From contig JADHYV010000004.1 of NCBI GenBank assembly GCA_027604705.1, positions 124,001 through 188,000 of the forward strand: 64,000 bases of DNA, read 5' to 3'. A program made the translations under genes and the position numbers. The stretch's first letter is position 1. Every line of letters begins with the position of its first letter. The stretch is from Allomyces arbusculus (Eukaryota > Blastocladiomycota > Blastocladiomycetes > Blastocladiales > Blastocladiaceae). The notes beneath the pieces are model-generated. The model saw only the letters and a program-made list of their open reading frames with translations, made no database searches and had not been told where the DNA came from. Positions 56,149 to 64,000 of the stretch are shown piece after piece.

Positions 56149-57523
56149 TCAGGCCCAGAGCTTTGACTGCGTCTTTTGGTCCGGGTTGAGCACATTGGCC
56201 ATGTTGCTGATATCAATCACGCGGCTCTCGCGACGGCCAGCCCACAGCACGGGTCCGTCCATGGTGCGCCAGGTCTTATCGAGACGATACTGTGGAGCAG
56301 TGTCGCGCCCCCAGCTGTAGTCCCGTTCAGTGTAGCTTGACCACCAAGAGCTCTCGACAAGGAGGAAAATTTACTGGTCCTTGAGCGAGAGCATGTCGTT
56401 GGCCGACTGCAGGAGCTGGAACCGCATCTTGTCGGCACCCTTGAGCATGCCATACCAATCTGTGACGACGATTGCTCCATGTAGTCATGGTCAAAGTCAT
56501 AGCAGAAGACGTGACCAGCGTGGGCGAGCGACGCCAATTGCTGCGCAATGCGCGCCTTAATCTGGTGGGAAACCATGAGCATCGATTGGCAGACAGGCCA
56601 GCAGAGCAAGTCGATGAGGGCCAGGCGGTAGCCAGACGTGACCAGCTTGAGCTAGTGCTCCGCGTCAGCATAATGAACCACAGTGTGCGACTGGAACTCG
56701 GCCATGTCGCGGTGCTTGACGAAATGGCTGCCGGGCGTGTAGAGCAGCAGTTGTGCAGATGCATGGCCATGACCGTGCCAGTGAACGTTGCGATATCCTT
56801 GATGAGTGCTGCGATCCCAGCATCCCTGTCCGGGTTGGTGAAGCGAATCTTGCCTGGGTCAATCTCCCATGTCTTGCGCACCGTCGGGTCGTGCAGCGTC
56901 TCAAATTTGCGACCAAACGGAGCCTCCCGCGCGACTGAGACATTCTTGGCCGCCTGTGCGTCGTCAGCGACAGAAATTCGCACGAGTCCAATGCCGCCAA
57001 ACTCGAGCCCAGGCGCGTCGGGCAGCTGCGACGCGGCGCCGCCCACTGTGGAGGGCGCCGAGCACGCGTCGCCGTAAAGCATGATGAGCTCGCCGAGCCG
57101 CGTAAGCGAAGGGAAAGGCATGCCGCCATCGCCATCTTCGTCCAACTCGCGACCAGTGTGCTCGAATCGCTCCTCCTTCCTGCTGTCGTATGATGGCTCG
57201 CCGGTTTCCGACCACGCGCGGCGATACTCATCGTTGACCATGCCCCAGTGCGCCATGCTGACCCGCTTGCTGAGAGGTGAGCGTCGGTCGGTAGGTCGCC
57301 TGAACCCTGTTCTATGTTGATCGTGAGCGATGGGCCGCCTCTGGTCGTGTCGGATGCGGCAGCGAGCTGATGATCGCGGTTGATACTCGAAGACTGTGGG
57401 CTGTGGAGGTAAACCGCCGTCATCGTCGCCGTCGCCGTCGTCGAGACAGGTGACATTTGTCGTTACGACAGCTTGCGACGCTGTTGTCGTCGCGGTGGAA
57501 CCGAAAGCCGCGGAGGGAGTCAT
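56149..57523 (-). pseudogene. Broken 2-oxoglutarate/Fe(II) dioxygenase
   Basis: From an ATG at 57523 the frame is open to about 56760: a Ser/Thr/Asp-rich N-terminus, then GLEFGGIGLVRISVADDAQA, EAPFGRKFETLHDPTVRKTW, FTNPDRDAGIAALIKDIATF. In a second frame, SHFVKHRDMAEFQSHTVVHY then ADAEH carry the two metal-binding His, but only about 15 residues separate them where the family has about 60, and an in-frame TAG follows before LKLVTSGYRLALIDLLCWP. Further on HVFCYDFDHDY gives way near 56460 to a frame-shifted continuation (VVTDWYGMLKGADKMRFQLL), then YTERDYSWGRDTAPQYRLDK and ISNMANVLNPDQKTQSKLWA. So the beta-helix core is deleted and the frame broken. It was once a fungal prolyl-hydroxylase-like enzyme; it is not likely active. 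Confidence 0.65.
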
Positions 57524-57794
57524 CGGGTCGCTCCAGACACGCGGCTGAGCGATCCGCCTGCCTGACTGCAAGCATCAACCAAGGCCAAGATCATGCATGA
57601 CACCATCGACCGCTCTTGTTCACGAACCATGATTGTTCAAAAGTCTTAACGGAGCAGACCAACCTCGGCTTTGTGTTCGCAAAGCAGGACACATGTTCAA
57701 GCAGCCATGGTATTTTCATATCCAGCGAACCTACCTACTGAGAGCATTTGCGCAATGTACAAGAGTGGGTGGCAATCATTGCCTCTCCCCAGGT

Positions 57795-59683
57795 TTACAG
57801 GAACTCGGCCGGGCGCTCGCCAACGCCGCCAGCCAGGTCAAACACAAGCCCGGCAACCGTGTAGGCGAGGGAGTCGCACTCCTCGCGCGTCTCGGCCTCA
57901 GCATAGACACGCACAACGTCCTCGGTCCCCGACGGACGCACAAACGAGCGACCGCGACTCACCTTGGCGACCTCGGCGTCGATCCGCGCCTGCAAGTCGG
58001 CCGGCTCCTCGAGCTGCGTGTCGGCGTTGATCGTCTTGAACGCGTGGCGGTTACCCACGACCACCTTGACGAGCCGCGACGGCAAGTCCTTGTAGAGCGC
58101 GTCCCAGTCGGCGAGCGCCCACTGACGGTGCGCGAGGACGCCAAGGACCACGAGCATGTCGGAGATGGCATCGCCGACCGTCTCGTTGATCACGTCAATC
58201 AGCGACCGCAGAATGTGGAGCGCCTTGGCGTCGCCGTTGGTCGCGCTGCGGATCGTGTTGCGCGCGGCCGACGAGAAGATGACGGTACCATGTCCGTTGG
58301 CCTCAAAATAGACGCCGATATCGTACTCTTCGGCCTTGTGATGCAGGTGCTTGACACCCGTTTGCGTGAACGCGACGGGCACCTGCAGCGAGTCGCGCAA
58401 GTAGTGCGTCGAGTTGCCGTTGGCGTAGGCCGTTTGCACGACACCGACCTGCAGGTCGAGCCCGGCCGCGCGCACCGTCTCGATGATGAAGGCACCGACG
58501 AGCGCCGTGATGCGGTCGCCATCGAGCAGGTGGAATGCGCCAGCCTCGTCGGCATAGTAGAAGACGATCCGGTCGGCGTCGCCGTCAAACGAGCAGTAGA
58601 TGCCGTTGGGCGCCAGATCAAAGCCTTCAGGCTGCTTGACGTTCACCTTGACAAAGTCGGCACCGACGTGGTAGTTGAGAATGCCGTGCTCAATATCGCC
58701 ATTGACCACGGTCACGTCGAGCGCGTCGCCGAGGTAGGTCGTCAGGTCGCGCAGCTTGGGGGCACCGACACCGTGCGCGCAGTCGACGGTGATCTTGAGC
58801 GGCTCGAGGCCAGCCTAGGGTGGCGCGAAATGCATGGTCAAATCTCCGAATCGCACTCCCATCCCAATCACGACGCTATTTGCGCGCTGGAGAAGACAAC
58901 GAGATAACACGACTACGTACGACCAGCGTCTTGTAGGCGTCCGAAATCTTCTGGTAGTAGCCCTCCTCGGTGGGCGTGCCGTACGACGGGTCGTTCAGGC
59001 AGCGCGTCACGAAATGCAGCTGCGGCGTCGTCTTGAGGCCAAGGTCGGTCACGGTCGCGCCCGACGCGGTCAGGCCGTCGACGAGCGACGCGACAAGAGC
59101 CTCACCCGAAGGACTAGATTGCGGATCGCGAACACAATCAGATCTTCTGTCCAAAGGGACTCAGATCGGCGCTGAAGAGCAACAGCACGTACCGCGTGTC
59201 GCGGCCAACAACAACAGAGGCCGACTGGTCGAGGTCAATCTCGCACTCCTCGGCGATACTGAAATACAGATCAGCCACTTCCTCGTGCGTCTGCGCGTTG
59301 GCAAGCTGCGTCGCGTAGCCCTCCCACGACTGCTTAAGCATCTCGCCCATCGGGTCGACGAGCTTGACGCCGTTATCGTGCACGGGGTTGTGCGAGGCCG
59401 TGACCATGACGCCAATGACCTTGCCGCCGAGCGCCTTGGACCGCAGCGTCGCGAGCAGACCCACGCGGTACATGACCGGGTCGAGCAGGTCGGCGCTACG
59501 TGAACGAGAACGAGTTGCTGGGTCAGACCGTGCGCGCGAGCGTGGGGATCGCGTCTGATCGGGATCATAGATGCTGATATTTTACTTCATGCGGAACCCA
59601 GCAGTGCCGTAGGTGTAGTGCACGCCGGCGGGTGCCGGGTGCGCGGCCGACGCGTCGAGGATGGCCTGGCGGACGTTGGACAT
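57795..59683 (-). CDS. PCM1: Phosphoacetylglucosamine mutase
   Basis: Four exons with introns near 59581-59498 (restores GFRMNADLLDPVMYRVGLLA), 59190-59120 (restores GRDTRPSGEALVASLVDG) and 58919-58817 (restores TLVAGLEPLKITVDCAHG), all with GTAAAA or GTACGT donors. About 540 residues, the usual length. The phosphoserine loop is MVTASHNPVHDNGVKLVDP, the metal loop FDGDADRIVF, the sugar-binding loop FEANGHGTVIF, and the phosphate-binding loop SFVRPSGTEDVVRVYAEAE. The enzyme interconverts GlcNAc-6-P and GlcNAc-1-P, feeding UDP-GlcNAc for chitin, GPI anchors and N-glycans. Start MSNVRQAILDASAAHP just before YTYGTAGFR. Confidence 0.94.
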
Positions 59684-60341
59684 GGTGGTGGTGGTGGAAA
59701 TTGGTGCTGGTCGGGACTCGAGAGAGAGCGCGCGTCGAGGGCTGGCGGGGGCGGGGGGTGCCGTGGTATTTATACCGCGTCGCGAAAAGACAAAGTGCGG
59801 CACGCGCAACGTGCACGAGCGGGTGGCGGTGGGGACTTCGGTCGTTGGCGCGTCGGTGAAGCATTGAGGAAAATCCGTTGGTCTGTGCGTGCACGTTGAA
59901 GGTACAGGCCGGGCGCGGGCGCAAGCAAGGCGCGAAAGGGAACGGCAGTCGGCAGGGACCCAGGCACTCGACCGTGATCGCGCGTCAAAATACGCGTGAT
60001 TGCGATTTGATTACGTTCATTTCACGCCTTCCATGATGAGCCAGTGGCTTGGACACCTGCCAAAGCAATCGCTCGACCGTGACCGCGCTGCTGCCGCTTG
60101 CCTGGCGAGCCGCTGCCGCTCCGTCGCGGCCGATCAAGAGCAGCACAGTGCAGCACGCTCCAAGTCACCACAAGCGACCACAGCGAGACCAGCGAGGTGA
60201 CCGGTCAAAGGCGACGACGGCGACTTGATCAGCACGCGCTCGTACCGCCTGCAACTGCATCGCGGTGCCGCAATCACGCTCCGACCAGCACCAAATTCGC
60301 ACTCGAATCCATCTTCAACAACACCCACGACATCACCAATC
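59684..60341. other. Divergent intergenic region, Pcm1 and PP5
   Basis: About 660 bp. A TATTTATA at 59767-59774 could act as a TATA-like box for the mutase gene on the - strand (TATAAATA there, about 85 bp upstream of its start). No gene. Confidence 0.5.
59767..59774 (-). promoter_or_regulatory. Candidate TATA box of phosphoacetylglucosamine mutase
   Basis: On the - strand it reads TATAAATA, about 85 bp upstream of the ATG at 59683, in an otherwise GC-rich region. Position and sequence suit a core promoter. Confidence 0.5.
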
Positions 60342-62447
60342 ATGGCCACCAACGGCGCCAACGGCGCGCAGAGCGAGAACCAGATCCGCGCTGAGGCTCT
60401 CAAGAACGAAGCCAACAAGCTGTTTGCCGGTAAGGGCGCCGCGTGCGCTGAATTTCCAAGTCGAGCGAACCAAATCCACCACGATTCCTGCCCGAGCTCA
60501 TTCGACTGCGGGCTGTTCCTGCCATTATCTGAACAGAAAAGCACTATGAGGCCGCCATCAAGCAGTACACAGAGGCCATCGAGGCCGACCCGACCGTGCC
60601 TGCCTTCTACACGAACCGTGCGCTAGCTTACATTCGCACCGAGTCTTTTGGGCTCGCGTTGAGGTATGTGGCTGAACGAACGCTCTGGCCCGCATCGAAA
60701 AACGTCGTGAAAACTGATTTACGCGTGAACATAGCGATGCCGACAAGGCGATTGAGCTGAACCCGTCGTTTGCCAAGGTGCGCACTGCGTCGAAACTAGG
60801 CAGGTTTCGCTCATAAGCAAGAACTGACGCGAGCACATTATCTAGGCCTACTACCGCCGTGCAACGGCCAACATGGTACCGATTCCCCTCGCACGCGTTC
60901 CCCTCGACGCACGCTTATACTTTTCTGGCGTGCGCGTCGCTTCTCCTCCACTAGTCCATGCTGAAGTTCAAGGAAGCGCAGCGCGATCTCAAGACCGTTG
61001 TCAAGCTCAACCCGCGCGACCCGGACGCGACGCAAAAGCTCGACGAGTGCAGCAAAATTGTACGCCGCATCGAGTTTGAAAAGGCCATTGCCAGTGACGA
61101 GGTCACCAAGAGCCCATTCGATGCTCTCGGTGACATTGATGCGATTGGTACGTTGCTCTCGTAGACGAAGTTCTTGCGGTTGAATTTGGCTAACGCGGCG
61201 CAGTCGTGGAGCCCTCGTACGACGGCCCGCACATTGCCGACTCGGGCATCGACCGCGACTTTGTGATCAAGCTCATGGATCACTTCAAGAAGGAGAAGAA
61301 GCTCCACCGCAAGTATGCCTACAAGGTGTGCCGATTTTGCTTGGCACTCCACCTGGCGACGATCGCTGACTCTGAAACACGCGCTGTAGATCCTCAAAGC
61401 AACGACCGACCTGTTCAGGTCCTACAAGTCGCTCGTCAACGTCTCGGTGCCCGAAAACGGCCGATTGACCGTGTGCGGCGACACGCACGGCCAGTACTAC
61501 GACCTGTGCCACATTTTCGAGCTCAATGGTCTCCCGAGTCCGACCAACGCGTATCTGTTCAACGGCGATTTTGTCGACGTGTGTTTCCTTCTCCAGGCTC
61601 GACACACACTTCCTTCTGCAGCACATTCGCTCACATTTGATATCCGGCTCTTTCCCATAGCGTGGCAGCTTCTCGATTGAGGTCATCTTCACGCTGCTCG
61701 CCTGGAAGCTCGTGCACCCGGACCAGTTCCACCTAACGCGCGGCAACCACGAGACGATCGACATGAACAAAATGTACGGCTTCGAGGGCGAGTGCCGGGC
61801 CAAGTTCAATGTCGCGGCGTTCAATGCCTTTACCGAGCTCTTCAATGCGATTCCAATTGCCAATGTCATCAACGACAAGATCTTTGTCGTGCACGGCGGC
61901 CTGCCGTCGCAGGATAACGTGACGCTCGACATGATTCGGCAAATTGACCGGTTCAAGCAGCCGGCGGGGAACGACCTAATGACGGATTTGCTCTGGGCCG
62001 ACCCGCAGCCGTTCATGGGCCGCGGACGGTCCAAGCGTGGGACCGGTTTCCAGTTTGGCCCGGATATCACCGAGGATTTCTTGTCGCGCAACGGGCTGGA
62101 CTTGGTGATTCGGTCGCATGAGGTCAAGGAGGCCGGGTACGAGGTCGCGCACGGCGGCAAGTGTACGTTGACCGTTCAGTTTGGATGGTGTTGGGATCGG
62201 GTGGTCGATGGAGACTTACCCCACGCTCACGCGCTTGGTTCGATGCTAGGTGTGACCATTTTCTCGGCACCAAACTACTGCGACGCCGTCGGTAACCTCG
62301 GTGCCTACATTGTCATCACGCCCGACTTGAAGCTCAAGTACGAGCAGTTTTCGGCCGTGGTACGCTAATGCTTTCCTTCCTGTTTCACCCCTACGATTCA
62401 CCTCGATTTTTCGGCAGCTCACACCGCGTCCTGCCCGTCCGATTTAG
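60342..62447 (+). CDS. PPT1: Serine/threonine protein phosphatase 5 (TPR-PP5)
   Basis: Many exons (about nine), most introns 45-110 nt. Three TPR motifs: [63 protein letters not shown]; then [20 protein letters not shown]. The phosphatase core: [20 protein letters not shown] (metal ligands), [105 protein letters not shown] last intron (GTACGC) gives [12 protein letters not shown] and TAG at 62445. PP5 binds Hsp90 through its TPRs and dephosphorylates its clients and co-chaperones. Confidence 0.93.
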
Positions 62448-63281
62448 CCACACCCGAACATTGGGCCCATGAAGTACTCACCATTGCGCGGGTTTTAAGG
62501 AACAGGACCGGCATGATGCTGGTCGCCCGTGCGTCGGCGTGCGGCATGATAGCAATGAAGGATCGATTTTCATCAACGAAATCACGGTCAGCATTCGCAG
62601 GTCAGAAACTACTGCGGCGGCTCGTTGGCAGCCCAGAATCCAGTGAACTCGGCCGGACTCTCGCATCCCAATCTCTGTCACTTGCATTATGACCAGCAGA
62701 ACGAATGATGCACATACGTTTCGCGTTAACAACCAAAGCAGCAGCGAGCATTCTGAGCAACTTCAAGTATTTTCAACCAACAACTCACGGTGTGCTAATG
62801 GATGTGTGAGAGCCCTCGATGTGCATGAAAGATGTGCAAGCTCACACTTCACCAACAATCAGCAACAGCAGGCTGGAATCCGGTGCATTCTTGGCAGATT
62901 CAGAGCGTCCCGCGATCACACAGATGCTGGTGCTTGCGCTCACCCACTCGCAACTCACCTCGAGACTGAGAAACAAAGATGGCCGATTGCCACCACATGT
63001 TTGACCGCTTTTAGCCGTATTTACGCAAGCGCGAAGAGTATCCCTCAGCGTATTGTATAAATCGTGCTCTCAACAGTTTCATGCCCATCCATATTTGCGC
63101 ACGGTCCCGATCTCGTCGTCCACTGCTCATGATCACAATCCGGTTTGATTCACATCGCCAACACCACCCCGCGATTGATATGTATACATAACCACATCCC
63201 GCCCCGCCTCCTTCGTTCCTCCCCGCCACGGCCGACACATCTGCCTACTCGCCCGGTAAAATGCCCAACGTCGCGTCTCTT
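62448..63281. other. Intergenic region, no gene seen
   Basis: About 830 bp, AT-richer than the genes. TGTATACATA at 63180-63190 is a small palindrome-like stretch. No domain-bearing frames. Confidence 0.5.
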
Positions 63282-64000
63282 TCAACCTGCAACTTGAGCT
63301 TGCCGAGCGTCAACATAAGCCTGCCAATCGTCAACTTGATCTTGCATGTGTTTGTCCACGCGGCGCTGGCACATCTCCGCCTGCACCCTGCACAGCTTGG
63401 CCAACGCGTAAACCAGCACGACGAGATCCGCCCAGTTCGTGTGCTCGAGCTGCAGGGCGTTCTTGTAGTGATCGGCCAAATCAATCATCGCTTCATCCGT
63501 GTCGCTGCCGAACCGCGCGGCGCCGTTGTCACTACCAATGCCAATCCCAACAAAATAAGGCGACAGTGGCGGGGTCAGGGGCACAACGGCATTGCACATC
63601 ACGTTTTGCGACAGAGGCAGTCCGAGCCTGACCGCCAGCGCAATCGCAATCGAGCGATTCGACATGCCCATCAAACGACAGTGAGAGACAAACGCAGAGT
63701 CGATGTTCGCTTTCCGGTCGATCGCGTCTGTCGAATCCCCCGGGAATTCGACAGCGCCCGTGTCGGCGTTGCACACCCGCCTGAGCTTCGAGTACATGGC
63801 AATGGCCTTAACCAGCGCGACCAGCACCACCTGCTTGAACGCCGGGTGAGAGGCGATGTTGAAGTGGTCTTCGGGCGTGCCGGACAGCTGTTCGTCGAGC
63901 AGCTCCGCGCATTCCAGCCAGAAAGTTTTGTCATACTCCTCGCGACGGATAATCATCTCTCGCGCGTCCACACGAAGGGGAATATCCTTGAGCGTGCACA
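63282..64000 (-). CDS. Unknown helical protein, 5' truncated by the window edge
   Basis: A frame of about 235 codons open to the window edge: IRREEYDKTFWLECAELLDE, QLSGTPEDHFNIASHPAFKQ, VVLVALVKAIAMYSKLRRVC, FVSHCRLMGMSNRSIAIALA, LADHYKNALQLEHTNWADLV, VLVYALAKLCRVQAEMCQRR. Mostly helical, with a Ser/Pro/Gly-rich loop in the middle. It ends DDWQAYVDARQAQVAG and TGA. It is GC-rich and shows good codon use, so it is likely real. I recognise no family. The start lies outside the window. Confidence 0.55.
   Translation of the reverse strand, partial: CTLKDIPLRVDAREMIIRREEYDKTFWLECAELLDEQLSGTPEDHFNIASHPAFKQVVLVALVKAIAMYSKLRRVCNADTGAVEFPGDSTDAIDRKANIDSAFVSHCRLMGMSNRSIAIALAVRLGLPLSQNVMCNAVVPLTPPLSPYFVGIGIGSDNGAARFGSDTDEAMIDLADHYKNALQLEHTNWADLVVLVYALAKLCRVQAEMCQRRVDKHMQDQVDDWQAYVDARQAQVAG

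Noticed and set aside
57633-58907. 424-codon + strand frame
   Set aside because: Exactly antisense to the main exon of phosphoacetylglucosamine mutase, which has all catalytic motifs.
1-64000. Mobile elements, retroelements, CRISPR arrays, tRNA or rRNA genes
   Set aside because: No reverse transcriptase, transposase, integrase, terminal repeats, spaced direct repeats or cloverleaf-like sequence was recognised by eye; a tRNA scan was not possible.
1-64000. Biosynthetic or functional gene cluster among the housekeeping genes
   Set aside because: Neighbouring functions (splicing, ubiquitin, coat, rRNA processing) are unrelated, strands alternate, and no shared regulation is visible.

Overview
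The window is GC-rich nuclear DNA from a eukaryote, most likely an early-diverging, zoosporic-type fungus (Blastocladiomycota- or Chytridiomycota-like). This placement is inference. It rests on the gene set (phosphoacetylglucosamine mutase for chitin precursors, fungal-type ABCC transporter, Slu7, Ash2 and Apc2 orthologues), compact genes, and many short GT-AG introns of roughly 64-115 nt, often with a GTACG donor. The genetic code looks standard. I saw no tRNA, rRNA, CRISPR array, retroelement or intact transposon.

Layout. 0-2.5 kb: a decayed 2-oxoglutarate/Fe(II) oxygenase relic. 2.7-11.1 kb: Kelch-BTB protein (-), small Myb/SANT-like protein (-), homocysteine S-methyltransferase (+), Utp5/WDR43 (-), SDR oxidoreductase (+). 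11.9-24.8 kb: ribosomal protein uL2 (-), a Gln-rich low-complexity protein (+), a multipass membrane protein that may be Ndc1-like (-), and a full ABCC transporter (+). 25.4-33.5 kb: a tandem array of five related, mostly secreted proteins on the + strand with acidic tails. 34-41.2 kb: SREK1-like splicing regulator (+), epsilon-COP (-), zinc-type quinone/enone reductase (-), HECT ubiquitin ligase (+). 41.4-44.1 kb: two decayed members of the secreted family. 44.6-54.8 kb: Apc2 (-), a small unknown gene (-), Slu7 (+), Ash2 (-), fibrillarin (+). 55.4-57.5 kb: a second broken oxygenase relic. 57.8-62.4 kb: phosphoacetylglucosamine mutase (-) and protein phosphatase 5 (+). 63.3-64 kb: an unknown gene running off the window edge.

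How it fits together. Most of the window is housekeeping: rRNA processing (Utp5, fibrillarin), translation (uL2), splicing (Slu7, SREK1-like), chromatin (Ash2), ubiquitin (Apc2, HECT), vesicle coat (epsilon-COP) and chitin precursors (AGM1). Neighbours are often divergent pairs with 0.3-0.8 kb between starts; I see no functional clustering among them.

The part that stands out is the accessory block at 25.4-33.5 kb and its fossils at 41.4-44.1 kb. Its members share an N-terminal D-G-S-x-R-L-V-R motif, a C-terminal Cys...Lys...Phe motif and Asp/Glu-rich tails, and the array copies share TATA-type promoters. I cannot match the family to any known one. It looks like a lineage-specific, recently expanding and decaying secreted family, and is the best candidate here for something undescribed.
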